DNA of 64,000 nt from JACKJP01 sp050249695 (GCA_050249695.1 JBFWQA010000001.1:1178001-1242000), one strand, 5' to 3'. Shown: positions 25,059 through 34,185, counted from the first letter of the stretch. Program-made: numbers and translations. Notes: generated by a model not told the origin, from the letters alone.

Positions 25059-25517
25059 ATGGCCCTGAAAATCGACCCCGCGCTCTGGTACAGCATTGGC
25101 GACGTCGCCCGTCTGATCCGTCAGAGGATCAACGAGCAGGCCTCCAAGCTTGGCCTTTCGCAGGGTCAGGCCCGCGTGATCAACTATGTGTTCTACGAAC
25201 CCGGCCTGAAGCAGACGGAACTGGCCGACCGTCTTGAGGTGCGGCCGATCTCGGTCGTCAGGCTCATCGACAGCCTTGTCGAACTCGGCGCCGTGGAGCG
25301 CCGCACCGATCCTGTCGACAGGCGTGTCTTTCGCCTCCATCTCACACCTCGTGGCGAGGAGATCCGCCGCGAAGTTTGGCCGATCATGATCGAACAGTGG
25401 CACATTGCGATGCGGGGCATGTCGCAGCAGGACGTCGACAAGCTCCAGGCGACCATCGACCTGATGAAGGACAACCTCGTGGATCGCGAACGGGCGCAGC
25501 CTCTGCCCGCGAAATAG
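25059..25517 (+). CDS. MarR-family transcriptional regulator
   Basis: A 152-residue winged-helix protein. The N-terminal dimerisation helix is WYSIGDVARLIRQRINEQ; the recognition region is LKQTELADRLEVRPISVVRL; the wing is VERRTDPVDRRVFRLHLTPR. MarR proteins repress nearby genes and release DNA on binding a small aromatic or lipophilic ligand. It sits at the head of the catabolic island and is the best candidate to control it. A 15-base inverted repeat at 25648-25662 lies between it and the first TRAP-type gene. Confidence 0.85.
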   Translation: MALKIDPALWYSIGDVARLIRQRINEQASKLGLSQGQARVINYVFYEPGLKQTELADRLEVRPISVVRLIDSLVELGAVERRTDPVDRRVFRLHLTPRGEEIRREVWPIMIEQWHIAMRGMSQQDVDKLQATIDLMKDNLVDRERAQPLPAK

Positions 25518-25647
25518 TATCTCGCCCGAGCACCAGGCGGCGATCCCGATTGATCCCGGACCGCGTCCCCGACGAAAAGGCGGGCGGCATCATCAATGCA
25601 CCGGGAGCGGACCTTTTGCCCAGCCGAGACCCAGGCAAGCGCGCATT

Positions 25648-25662
25648 GTACCGTCACGGTAC
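25648..25662. promoter_or_regulatory. Inverted repeat, candidate operator for the MarR-type regulator
   Basis: GTACCGT-C-ACGGTAC is a perfect seven-base inverted repeat with one central base. It lies about 155 bases upstream of the first TRAP-type binding protein and 130 bases after the regulator gene. Size and symmetry suit a MarR or TetR operator; the assignment is inferred from position. The gap 25518-25817 holds no gene. Confidence 0.4.
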
Positions 25663-25817
25663 TATCAGCATTGAAAGCAATAGCAGGCTAGAGTAGCATT
25701 GTCCTGCTCCAATGAGCTGGGTCCGTCCAAAGAACCGCCGTCAAAGGAAATCCTGGACGTCACGTGATACTGACAATGAAAAGCCCTTCGGCAAGACCGA
25801 AGGAGGAGGAAACAAGG

Positions 25818-26831
25818 ATGCGATTGAACAGAATTGCCGGCATGGCTGCGGCCTGCGCAATAGCGGCAACAATGATGATGGGCACGGCAAGCGCCGAACC
25901 GGTCATTCTGAAATATTCCCGTTGGCTACCCGTCAACTACGCCATGGACCGCGATGTCATCATTCCGTGGCTGATGCGGTTCGAAAAGGTGACCGATGGC
26001 CGTGTCAAGGTGGAACTGACGGCCAAGGGCGTGGGAACCGTAGCGGGCCAGTACGATGTCGTGGCAGATGGCCTCGCCGATATTTCGTTCGTTGTCACCG
26101 GCTATACGCCCGGCCGCTTTGTCGCTGCGGAGGGACTGGACCTGCCGTTCCTGGGCGATGATCCGACCACGCGCTGCCCGAATTTCTGGAACGCCTACGA
26201 GAAATTCCTCGGGCCTGCCGACATCTTCAAGGAAGTCAAGATCCTCGGCGTGATCTGCACCAATCCCGGTCACTTCGCGATGACCAGGCAGATCATCACC
26301 GACATCGGACAGCTCGATGGCATGAAAATCCGCACGCCCGGCCCGACGGTGGCTGATTCAATCACGTTGCTGGGGGCTGTTCCAGTTTCCAAGCCGACGC
26401 CTGAAATCTATGAACTCGCCGCTGGCGGTGTCATTGACGGCGCGATCTTTCCCATCGATCCGATCCCGGCTTTCAAGCTCGACACAGTTCTGAAGAAAAT
26501 CACCTACATTCCCGGTGGCATCTCCGGCACCACGACGATCTTCCCGATCAACAAGGCCAAGTGGGACAAGATTTCGCCGGAGGATCAGAAGGCGATCATG
26601 GAAATTTCCGGTCCTGTGCTGGCGAAGGCTGCGGGCGAACTGAGCGCGAAGGAACTGGAAGTCGCCAGCAAGACCATCAAGGACGGGGGTGGAGAAATTG
26701 TCGTCGCCAATGACAAGCTCGTCGCCGACCTGAAAGAGCGTCTGAAGCCGATCCGCGATGGGTGGATCAAGCGCGCCAGGGAAGCGGGATTGAAAGACCC
26801 GGAAGGGATGCTTGCCCTGTTCGACAATTAA
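25818..26831 (+). CDS. TRAP-type transporter solute-binding protein (DctP family), copy 1
   Basis: A 337-residue periplasmic protein with signal peptide MRLNRIAGMAAACAIAATMM and cleavage after ASA. The DctP fold shows in YDVVADGLADISFVVTGYTP, LDGMKIRTPGPTVADSITLL (with the Arg that normally binds a carboxylate) and EIYELAAGGVIDGAIFPIDP. TRAP systems import organic acids with a DctQM permease; no permease subunit is present in the window. ATG 25818 follows GGAGGAGGAAACAAGG. It is about half identical to the protein at 31524-32543, and the two flank the catabolic genes. Confidence 0.87.
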   Translation: MRLNRIAGMAAACAIAATMMMGTASAEPVILKYSRWLPVNYAMDRDVIIPWLMRFEKVTDGRVKVELTAKGVGTVAGQYDVVADGLADISFVVTGYTPGRFVAAEGLDLPFLGDDPTTRCPNFWNAYEKFLGPADIFKEVKILGVICTNPGHFAMTRQIITDIGQLDGMKIRTPGPTVADSITLLGAVPVSKPTPEIYELAAGGVIDGAIFPIDPIPAFKLDTVLKKITYIPGGISGTTTIFPINKAKWDKISPEDQKAIMEISGPVLAKAAGELSAKELEVASKTIKDGGGEIVVANDKLVADLKERLKPIRDGWIKRAREAGLKDPEGMLALFDN

Positions 26832-26857
26832 GCCCGCGGAAGCCGGCACCGGCAAAG

Positions 26858-26886
26858 TTCCGCCCCTGCTCGACGCAGGGGCGGAA
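26858..26886 (+). terminator. Strong stem-loop after the binding-protein gene
   Basis: TTCCGCCCCTGC, a five-base loop and GCAGGGGCGGAA form a twelve-pair stem with no T run. It more likely stabilises the abundant binding-protein message or attenuates reading into the ferredoxin gene than fully terminates. Confidence 0.55.
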
Positions 26887-26936
26887 GCCGGAAGAAACAT
26901 TCCGCATCGCATTGACGAGGGAGGCGAGAGGATCGG

Positions 26937-27134
26937 ATGAAGATCGTTCTTCACACCGAGAACTGCATGGGCTGCGGTGCCTGCAGCGACCGTTCGCCCG
27001 AGGTGTTCGGCCGCGACGAGTTGACCGACATGGTCCTGCTCCTCGATCCAGAGCCGGCGCCCCTACTCCATGACGGTGTACGCGCTGCGGCCGCGAATTG
27101 CCCCACGGCGACAATTGAACTGATCGAGGATTAG
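26937..27134 (+). CDS. P450-type small ferredoxin
   Basis: A 65-residue iron-sulfur protein that would donate electrons to the adjacent cytochrome P450. It has the P450-ferredoxin pattern CMGCGACSDRSPEVF and a later NCPTATIELIED. In most partners the residue after the first CxxxxxC gap is His, Asn or Tyr and the cluster is [3Fe-4S]; here that position is Cys13, so a [4Fe-4S] cluster is possible. No ferredoxin reductase is encoded nearby, so a distant one must serve. The order ferredoxin-P450 is usual for such pairs. Confidence 0.82.
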   Translation: MKIVLHTENCMGCGACSDRSPEVFGRDELTDMVLLLDPEPAPLLHDGVRAAAANCPTATIELIED

Positions 27135-27217
27135 CCCGCGGCGCGGACGATTGGTCAAAAGAAACGGTCTGACGCCCCGACCGCGAATGACAGGTGCATT
27201 TTCTAGGGAGAGCAAAA

Positions 27218-28435
27218 ATGAACGGATCGATGCCGATCAGAGATTTCCTTCCCCTTCGCGACCCCGCGAACCCATTGCATCCGCCGAAGGAAGTGTTCCG
27301 GTGGCGTGAGGAAAGCCGCATCAACAAGGTCCGCACCTGGGACGGTACCGAGGCGTGGCTGCTTACCCGCTATGAGGACGTCAAGCAGGCGCTTGGCGAT
27401 GAACGTTTCAGCGCCAATCCACGCCGTCCGGGCTTTCCCGAAAAGAACGCCGCCTATGCCGCCAATCTCGGCACCGACCACAACGTCCGCACCATGGACA
27501 ATCCCGAGCACGGCATCCAGAAGGCGATGCTGGCGCGCGATTTCACTGTCGGCCGGCTCCAGGAAATGCGCCCTGCGATCGAGGCCAAGACCCACAAATT
27601 GATCGACGACATGCTGGCGCATGGCGGACCGCTCGATTTCGTGCCGCACTTCGCGCTGGCGCTGCCGGTCGAGGTCATGTGCGAACTTCTCGGCGTACCG
27701 GTCGACGACCGGGAATATTTCGCCGGCCTCAGCAACGAGGCGACAGGCAATGCGGAGTCCTCCGAGAAATCGGCGGAGGCAGGCCGCAAACTCAATGAGT
27801 ATATCGACGGGCTCCTCGACGTGAAGGACAAGGAGCCCGAGAACGACCTGCTGAGCCGGCTTGTCGTCAACCAGCTGCGCACGGGCGCGTTGAGCCGCGC
27901 CGACATCATCAGCCTTGGTCGGCTGATGCTCATTGCCGGCCACGAGACCACGGCGCACCAGATCACCCACAGCACGCTGATGATGTTTCTCTACCCCGAG
28001 CAGCGCAAGGAATTGCAGGAAACCGACGATCCTCGCCTCATCCGCAACGCCGTGGAGGAATTCCTCCGCTTCGCCTCTATCACGCATAATGGGCGCCGGC
28101 GCGTCGCCACGGAGGACGTCGAGGTTGGCGGGCAACTCATCCGGGCCGGCGAAGGCGTCATCGTCATGACGAACATGGCCGACCGGGACGAAACGGTCTT
28201 CGAAGAGCCCAATAAGCTCGACATTCACCGTCACAATGCGCGGCAGCACATGGCGTTCGGCTTCGGCATTCACCAGTGCATGGGCCAGTTACTCAGCCGG
28301 GTGGAACTGCAGATCGTCCATTCGATCTTGTGGAAGCGTATGCCCAATCTGCAGTTGAACGGTGGCGTGGAGGACCTTGGCTATATCGAGAATACATCGG
28401 TGCTGGGCATCAAGACCCTGCCGGTGGCCTTCTAG
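27218..28435 (+). CDS. Cytochrome P450
   Basis: A 405-residue soluble monooxygenase. The I-helix oxygen-binding motif is AGHETT, the K-helix ExxR is EEFLR, and the heme-binding loop is FGFGIHQCMGQ with the axial Cys. The length is typical of bacterial class I P450s that take electrons from a ferredoxin. ATG 27218 follows AGGGAGAGC. Together with the SDR, the CoA ligase and two organic-acid binding proteins, it probably hydroxylates an imported cyclic or terpenoid carboxylic acid. The substrate is inference. Confidence 0.9.
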   Translation: MNGSMPIRDFLPLRDPANPLHPPKEVFRWREESRINKVRTWDGTEAWLLTRYEDVKQALGDERFSANPRRPGFPEKNAAYAANLGTDHNVRTMDNPEHGIQKAMLARDFTVGRLQEMRPAIEAKTHKLIDDMLAHGGPLDFVPHFALALPVEVMCELLGVPVDDREYFAGLSNEATGNAESSEKSAEAGRKLNEYIDGLLDVKDKEPENDLLSRLVVNQLRTGALSRADIISLGRLMLIAGHETTAHQITHSTLMMFLYPEQRKELQETDDPRLIRNAVEEFLRFASITHNGRRRVATEDVEVGGQLIRAGEGVIVMTNMADRDETVFEEPNKLDIHRHNARQHMAFGFGIHQCMGQLLSRVELQIVHSILWKRMPNLQLNGGVEDLGYIENTSVLGIKTLPVAF

Positions 28436-28454
28436 GGGGGCGCAAGGGGAACCA

Positions 28455-29249
28455 ATGGGAAACGCAGCAGCAAGCAGGCCGGTCGCGATCATCACGGGCG
28501 CGGCCGGCGGTCTCGGCTCGATCATCGCGCCGCAGATGGCAAGGAACGGGTTCGATGTCGTGGTCTCGGACCTGCACGAAACTGAAGCGATGGAATCGGT
28601 CTGTGAAGCCGTCCGCAAGGAAGGCGGCAAGGCCTGGGGCATCGCGCAGGATCTGGCCAGGGTCGAGGAACTGAAGGCGTTTGTCGATAATGTCTATGAC
28701 ACGTGCGGGCGCCTCGATTGCCTCGTCAACAACGCGGGCGTCTCCGTGCTCTCGCGCGGCGATATGCTCGATGTCACGCCGGAGAGCTTCGACAGGGTCT
28801 ACGCGGTCAATCTACGCGCGCCCTTCTTCCTCACACAGCATGTCGCAAAGCGCATGCTCGACGATCGGAAGAACGGCGTCGGCGATCATTTCAAGTCGAT
28901 CATCACCATTTCGTCGGTCGGCACCGACCACATGATCGGCAAGGTGGTGTCGGAATATTGCATCATAAAATCAGCCACTGCGGTGATGACCAAGCACTAC
29001 GCCGTGCGCCTCGCCGCCGCCGGCATCGATTGCTACGACATCCGCCCGGGCATGATGCCGACGAGCATGACGGCGAGCTCGAAGGACAAATATGACGGGC
29101 TGATCGCCCAGGGCTACGTGCCGGCGGGCCGTTGGGCGGAACTCGACGAGATCGGCCATACAATCTCGAGTCTTGCCAATGGTGCATTGCGGTACACCGT
29201 CGGCCAGTCGATCTATGTCGATGGTGGCATGGCGCTCAAGCCGTTCTGA
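28455..29249 (+). CDS. Short-chain dehydrogenase/reductase
   Basis: A 264-residue Rossmann-fold enzyme. The cofactor loop is TGAAGGLG, the structural motif NNAG, the catalytic Ser lies in ITISSVG, and YxxxK is YCIIK. The C-terminus ends IYVDGGMALKPF as in classical SDRs. It starts 19 bases after the P450 stop, so it should be co-transcribed, and probably oxidises the hydroxyl group introduced by the P450 to a ketone. Confidence 0.88.
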   Translation: MGNAAASRPVAIITGAAGGLGSIIAPQMARNGFDVVVSDLHETEAMESVCEAVRKEGGKAWGIAQDLARVEELKAFVDNVYDTCGRLDCLVNNAGVSVLSRGDMLDVTPESFDRVYAVNLRAPFFLTQHVAKRMLDDRKNGVGDHFKSIITISSVGTDHMIGKVVSEYCIIKSATAVMTKHYAVRLAAAGIDCYDIRPGMMPTSMTASSKDKYDGLIAQGYVPAGRWAELDEIGHTISSLANGALRYTVGQSIYVDGGMALKPF

Positions 29250-29277
29250 TTTCGCGACGCCACAGGGGAAGACCGCG

Positions 29278-30906
29278 TTGGGCTACAACTGGCAACAACA
29301 GTGCGAGAAAATACGCAAGCTCGGCCTGTGGGACGAATCCACCGTCGATCTCAGGTTCAGCGCCCATGCCGCGCGCGACCCCGGCAAACCTGCGGTCGTC
29401 GCCTATCGGACCGATAACGATGAGCCGGTCCGGCTGAGCTATGGCGAAGTGGAAGACATGGCCGGCCGTGCGGCGGCGGGCCTGCGCCGGCTCGGCGTCG
29501 GACCTGGCGATGTCGTTGCCGCCCAGCTTCCCAACTGGTGGGAATTCGTCGTCACCGCGCTTGCAGCGGCGCGCGTCGGCGCGATCATGAATCCGCTCGT
29601 CCCGGTCCTGCGCGAATATGAGCTGACCTACATGCTCGGACATGGCGGAGCGAAGGTCTTCATTGTCCCGGAAACGTTCCGCAACTTCGATTACGCGGCG
29701 ATGGCCGAGGACCTGAAGGAAACCGTCCCGACACTGCAACATGCCATCGTCGCCGGCGGCAAGGGCGACAACAGTTTCGACAAGATGTTGCTGTCAGGCG
29801 AGGATCGTATTCCCGCGCCCCGCAGCCTCGCCGACTCGCCGTTCCGGCCTGACGAACTTTCCGTTCTCTCCTTCACATCGGGCACCACGGGCCAGCCCAA
29901 AGGCGTCATGCATTGCAACAATACCGTGCTCGCCGGTGTCGCTGCACTCGGCGGCGCGTTCGGGCAAGGCCCCGGCGACGTGTTTCTCGGCTGTTCGCCG
30001 CTTGGTCACATGACCGGTTACCTCTCGCTGATGCAGGGCCTCTGCCTCGGCGGCACCGTGGTGCTTCAGGATATCTGGCAGCCGCGCCAGGGCGTCGAGA
30101 TCATGCTGAATGAAGGAGTGACCTATATCAGCGCCGCGCCCGTCTTCCTTGCCGATATCTGCGAGGCGACGAAACCGGAAGAACGCGGCGCTTTCGCCTT
30201 GCGCAATTTTCTGTGCAGCGGCGCGCCGATCCCGCCGGCGCTGATCGAGCGCGCGATCAACGATTTCGGCTTCCCCGTCTCCAGCCTCTGGGGCATGACC
30301 GAAAGTCTCGCCGGCACGCTGACGCCGCCCGAAATGGCCTCGGAGAAATCCGCCACCTCGGACGGCCGCTCGCTGCCTCATGTCGATATCCGCATCGCCG
30401 ATGACAGCGGCGCGCCTGTGCCGGCGGGCATGACGGGGCGCTTGCTGGTGCGCAGCCCGATGATGTTCATGGGCTATTTCAAGCGTCCGGACATCACGCC
30501 CTTCAGCGACGACGGCTGGTTTGACAGTGGCGATCTCGCCTTCATGGACGAGGACGGCTACATCCGCATCGCGGGCCGCACCAAGGACGTCATCATTCGC
30601 GGCGGCGAGAACGTGCCCGTCATGGAACTGGAAAACCTCCTGATGCGCCATCCGGCCGTGGTCGATGTCGCCCTCGTCGCCTTCCCGGACAAACGCCTCG
30701 GCGAACGCGCCTGTCTGTTTGCCACAGTGAAGCCGGGTACGCACCTCGACCTTGATGCCATCCGCGCATTTCTCGGCGAGCATAAGGTCGCCAAGCAGTT
30801 CTGGCCCGAGCGAGTGGAGATCGTCGCCGAAATGCCGCGTACGCCTAATGGCAAGATTCACAAACACCGGCTTCGCGAGCAGGCCCGATCCTTCGAGATG
30901 CCCTGA
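29278..30906 (+). CDS. Acyl-CoA ligase (cyclohexanecarboxylate-CoA ligase-like)
   Basis: A roughly 542-residue adenylate-forming enzyme. The AMP-binding motif is FTSGTTGQPKGVM, the A5 region SSLWGMTES, the A8 hinge GRTKDVIIRGGENV, and the catalytic lysine lies in RTPNGKIHKHR. The opening (CEKIRKLGLWDESTVDLRFS) resembles cyclohexanecarboxylate-CoA ligases of the AliA type. The start is a TTG at 29278 behind AGGGGAAG; an ATG at 29215 would overlap the SDR gene. It would activate the acid substrate with ATP and CoA. The substrate call rests on resemblance alone. Confidence 0.82.
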   Translation: MGYNWQQQCEKIRKLGLWDESTVDLRFSAHAARDPGKPAVVAYRTDNDEPVRLSYGEVEDMAGRAAAGLRRLGVGPGDVVAAQLPNWWEFVVTALAAARVGAIMNPLVPVLREYELTYMLGHGGAKVFIVPETFRNFDYAAMAEDLKETVPTLQHAIVAGGKGDNSFDKMLLSGEDRIPAPRSLADSPFRPDELSVLSFTSGTTGQPKGVMHCNNTVLAGVAALGGAFGQGPGDVFLGCSPLGHMTGYLSLMQGLCLGGTVVLQDIWQPRQGVEIMLNEGVTYISAAPVFLADICEATKPEERGAFALRNFLCSGAPIPPALIERAINDFGFPVSSLWGMTESLAGTLTPPEMASEKSATSDGRSLPHVDIRIADDSGAPVPAGMTGRLLVRSPMMFMGYFKRPDITPFSDDGWFDSGDLAFMDEDGYIRIAGRTKDVIIRGGENVPVMELENLLMRHPAVVDVALVAFPDKRLGERACLFATVKPGTHLDLDAIRAFLGEHKVAKQFWPERVEIVAEMPRTPNGKIHKHRLREQARSFEMP

Positions 30907-30970
30907 AGTTGCCATTCAGATTTGAAGAACGAGACCCCAGAGAAACAAACGATAACAGGAGACCAGAAAC

Positions 30971-31393
30971 ATGCTGAGCAAGACAAATCGCGTCGTCGCG
31001 TCGACGACGGTACCCGGCGAGAGCGTCGCCGACTTTCCGGGATTCCTGCTTCGCCGCGTATCGGAGCCGACGATTGAAGGTTCGTCGCAGCTCATGCGGC
31101 TCAATCACGACACCATTGCCCCCGGCGGTGGTTGCGACCGGCACCTGCACAACCATACCGAGGAGACCTGGCTGATCCTTTCGGGCACCGGCCATTGGTA
31201 TTGCGACGGCGAGATTTCCGCGATCAAGCCCGGCGACGTCTGCTACGCCGAGCCCGGCGCGGTGCATCAGATCATCAACTCGGGCAAGGATGATCTCGTC
31301 TTCTATACGGTCACCTGCCCGCCTTGCGACATGGAACATGACATCGTCATCAAGGAAGCCTTCGACTTCGACACGCACGTCCCCGCCGGGTAG
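30971..31393 (+). CDS. Cupin-domain protein
   Basis: A 140-residue small barrel protein. Cupin motif 1 reads GGCDRHLHNHTEETWLILSG with two His and one Glu as metal ligands; motif 2 is PGDVCYAEPGAVHQIIN with the third His. It may be a metal-dependent isomerase or dioxygenase, or a ligand sensor, of the catabolic pathway. It starts 64 bases after the ligase gene behind AACAGGAGACC. Confidence 0.82.
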   Translation: MLSKTNRVVASTTVPGESVADFPGFLLRRVSEPTIEGSSQLMRLNHDTIAPGGGCDRHLHNHTEETWLILSGTGHWYCDGEISAIKPGDVCYAEPGAVHQIINSGKDDLVFYTVTCPPCDMEHDIVIKEAFDFDTHVPAG

Positions 31394-31523
31394 TCGCAAA
31401 ATCGGCGCGCAAGACCGGGAGGCGGCTCGCGCCCATATTGCTTGCTAAGGTTACGATCCCTTATAAGAATATTCCGTACGCATATGTATTCCGGTGCGTT
31501 ACGACAACAAACAGGAGGAATCG

Positions 31524-32543
31524 TTGAAACATCTCAGGACACTGATCTTGTCCGCTGCCACCGCGATGGTGGTTGCCACAGGGTTTGCGACCAGCGCCTC
31601 GGCGCAGGACGTGACGTTGCGTTATTCGAAATGGCTGCCGGACGGCTATTTCCTGCAGCGCGATCTGATCTTTCCCTGGTTCAAGGATGTTGAGCGCGTC
31701 ACGGAAGGCCGCGTGAAGATCGAACCGACCCCCAAGGCGGTCGGCACGGTGCCCGGCCAGTACGACGTCGTTGCTGACGGGCTCGCCGACATGACGTTCA
31801 TCGTCGCCGGCTACACGCCGGGCAGGTTCCCGCTGACCGAGGGTGTCGAACTGCCTTTCCTGGGCGACGATCCGCTACAGCGCTCGCCGGCCGTCTGGCA
31901 GGCATATGAAGAATATCTGAAACCGGCCGGCACCTTCAGCGAAGTCCACATGCTTTCGGTGTTCGCGACCAACGCCGCGCATTTTGCCATGACAAAAAAG
32001 ATCATCGAGAAGATCGAGGATCTCGATGGTATGAAAATCCGCACGCCCTCCCCGTCGATCACCCGCGCGATCGAACTCGTTGGCGCAACGCCGGTGTCCA
32101 AGCCCTCTTCAGAACTCTATGAACTGGCCTCCAGCGGGATCATCGACGGCGCCGTGTTCCCGCTTGATCCCATTCCCGGCTTCAAGCTTGAGGGCGTTCT
32201 GCGCAAGATCACCTACATCCCGGGCGGCTTCGGTTCGACGGTTGTGGGCATCCCGATCAACAAGGCAGCGTGGGAAAAGATTTCCGAGAAGGACCGGAAG
32301 GCCATCGAGGAGATTTCCGGTGCCGCCTTTGCCGTACGGGCGGCGAAAGTCATCGCCGCCGAACTTGAAAAGGCGCGCAAGGTCATCGAAGACGCCGGCG
32401 CCGAGATCGTCGTGGCAAATGATCAGCTCGTCAGTGACCTGAAGGCACGTATCGAACCGATGCGTGGCGACTGGATCGCGGCAGCCCGGGAAAAAGGCAT
32501 GAAGGATCCGGAAGGCATGCTGGCGGTCCTGCAGGAGAATTAA
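31524..32543 (+). CDS. TRAP-type transporter solute-binding protein (DctP family), copy 2
   Basis: A 339-residue periplasmic protein parallel to copy 1: YDVVADGLADMTFIVAGYTP, LDGMKIRTPSPSITRAIELV and ELYELASSGIIDGAVFPLDP. The signal peptide is KHLRTLILSAATAMVVATGF with cleavage after ASA. The start is TTG 31524 behind AGGAGGAA; the ATG at 31494 has no such site. No DctQ or DctM subunit is nearby. Two diverged copies bracketing one operon suggest two related ligands or a gene duplication kept under selection. Confidence 0.87.
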   Translation: MKHLRTLILSAATAMVVATGFATSASAQDVTLRYSKWLPDGYFLQRDLIFPWFKDVERVTEGRVKIEPTPKAVGTVPGQYDVVADGLADMTFIVAGYTPGRFPLTEGVELPFLGDDPLQRSPAVWQAYEEYLKPAGTFSEVHMLSVFATNAAHFAMTKKIIEKIEDLDGMKIRTPSPSITRAIELVGATPVSKPSSELYELASSGIIDGAVFPLDPIPGFKLEGVLRKITYIPGGFGSTVVGIPINKAAWEKISEKDRKAIEEISGAAFAVRAAKVIAAELEKARKVIEDAGAEIVVANDQLVSDLKARIEPMRGDWIAAAREKGMKDPEGMLAVLQEN

Positions 32544-32556
32544 GCGGCTTTCGGAC

Positions 32557-32600
32557 AGCCCGGCTGCGCGATGCCATCTATGGCCGCAAGCTGCCGGGCT
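32557..32600 (+). terminator. Stem-loop after the second binding-protein gene
   Basis: AGCCCGGC and GCCGGGCT pair across a 28-base loop just after the stop codon, without a T run. Its placement mirrors the stem-loop after copy 1. Confidence 0.35.
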
Positions 32601-32658
32601 GCCCGCACCGCATCTCTTCCACAGCCGGCAGGAACACTAACGTGGGAGGGAACGCGTC

Positions 32659-34029
32659 ATGATCAGACCTGAAGAATCTCCGGAAAACCCTTTATGGGAT
32701 CTCGTTGTCGCCGGTGCGGGCTTTTCCGGGCTGGCTGCGGGAATCGCCGCCGCTGAAGCCGGCGCCCGCACGCTCATCGTCGAGAGCGAGGCCGTCCCTG
32801 GCGGCGCGGCGAACATTTCCTCAGGCATCCTCTGGGCGCCGAAATCCACCGCCGACCTCTCGCAATACGTCACCGATGGCGATCCCGCCCTCCAGGCGGC
32901 CTATTGCGGCAATTTCTTTCCCGCCCTCGACTGGTTCATGAGCCAGGGCCTGCCGCTCTCGCGGCCCGCTCCGCTCGGCGAACTCGGCATTGGCATCGTC
33001 ATGGAACGGGGAACTGCCGGAAACAAACAGGAATTCATGCAGTTGATGGCCGAGGCAGCCCGCCGCAAGGGTGCCGACATCCGGTTCAACGCCCCGCTCG
33101 AATCGGCAACACGCACCGCTTATGGCTTTGGCGTCGTCCTCGGCGGCGGCGCCGAGCCGGTGCGGACCCGCTCCATCATTTTCGCCGGCGGCGGCTTTCA
33201 GGCCAATCTCGCACTCGTCGACCGCTATGTCGGCGCCGGTGCCGGCAAGGCATTCTACCAGCGCGGCTTGCCGGCCTCCACCGGGGCCGGCCTCCAGACC
33301 GCGTTGTCACTGGGCGCCGGCGAAAGCCGCAACATGCGCCATGTCTACGGCCATTGCATGCCCGACACACCATTGCCGCCTGAACGATTGCAGCCGCTCA
33401 CAGCCTATATCGCCCTGCACAGCGTTATCGTGAATCGCGACGGCCGGCGCTTCGTCGACGAAACGGAAGGTAAGCTGGAAGAGATCATTCTCGAGGAAGG
33501 CTGGAAACAGCCCGGCGGCGTCTTCTGGATCATCTTCGACGACAAGACCTATCGGCAGTACGGCATCGATACGGGCATCTCCCCGGCCCTGCCGAAGATC
33601 GACCGCCTTGAGGAATGGCGCGCGATCGGCGCGCCGGTCTATGAGGCAGACAGCCTGGAGGGCCTTGTGCGTTTGCTGCACGAAAAGGAGGGCGTCAGCG
33701 AGCGCGCGCTGGAAACGATCCAGGCCTTCAACGCCGCCTGCCATGCGGGCACCGCCGAAACGCTCCAGCCGCCGCGCGCGATGAATCCCGATACGGTGGA
33801 GCAAGGCCCCTTCCATGCGCTGCGTGCGCGCGGCGGCCTGTCCGCCACCTGCGGCGGCATCCGTGTCGATGACGCGATGCGCGTGCTCGATTCCGGCGGT
33901 AACATCCTGCCCGGCCTCTATGCGGCTGGGGTCGATGCCGGCGGCGTCTTCGGACGTTACTACGGCGGCTGGCTCGGCTGGGCGCTCGTCTCGGGCTGGC
34001 TCGCGGGAAGTCAGGCCGTCGGTCGATAG
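32659..34029 (+). CDS. FAD-dependent oxidoreductase of the fumarate reductase / ketosteroid dehydrogenase type
   Basis: A 456-residue flavoprotein. The FAD-binding loop is VVAGAGFSGLAAGIAAAEAG, followed by GGAANISSGILWAP, the family pattern for FAD and substrate contact. The C-terminus has GGIRVDDAMRVLDSGGNILP and AAGVDAGGVFGRYYGG, conserved in fumarate reductase flavoprotein and 3-ketosteroid-1-dehydrogenase relatives. It probably introduces a double bond next to a keto or CoA-ester group in the same pathway as the P450. The frame is intact and no signal peptide is present. Confidence 0.82.
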   Translation: MIRPEESPENPLWDLVVAGAGFSGLAAGIAAAEAGARTLIVESEAVPGGAANISSGILWAPKSTADLSQYVTDGDPALQAAYCGNFFPALDWFMSQGLPLSRPAPLGELGIGIVMERGTAGNKQEFMQLMAEAARRKGADIRFNAPLESATRTAYGFGVVLGGGAEPVRTRSIIFAGGGFQANLALVDRYVGAGAGKAFYQRGLPASTGAGLQTALSLGAGESRNMRHVYGHCMPDTPLPPERLQPLTAYIALHSVIVNRDGRRFVDETEGKLEEIILEEGWKQPGGVFWIIFDDKTYRQYGIDTGISPALPKIDRLEEWRAIGAPVYEADSLEGLVRLLHEKEGVSERALETIQAFNAACHAGTAETLQPPRAMNPDTVEQGPFHALRARGGLSATCGGIRVDDAMRVLDSGGNILPGLYAAGVDAGGVFGRYYGGWLGWALVSGWLAGSQAVGR

Positions 34030-34185
34030 CCGGCACCTTTGGTCTTTGTCGAAAGAAAAAACTTCGCGCGCGCCAGTCTCAGGGGGTGCATCGCCATGTG
34101 CTGCGGGGGAAGCGGCGATGCGCGGGCCGGCACGCGCGAAGCGGGTCAGGCACCCTTTGGTGACCAATACGTGGTGTCGTCGCCA

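Noticed and set aside
24620..25096. N-terminal extension of the large terminase frame
   Set aside because: It would overlap the divergent MarR gene, is Arg/Pro-rich and precedes the usual start region of the family.
27203..28273. Minus-strand open frame opposite the P450
   Set aside because: The P450 motifs (AGHETT, ExxR, heme Cys) are on the plus strand and the gene fits the operon.
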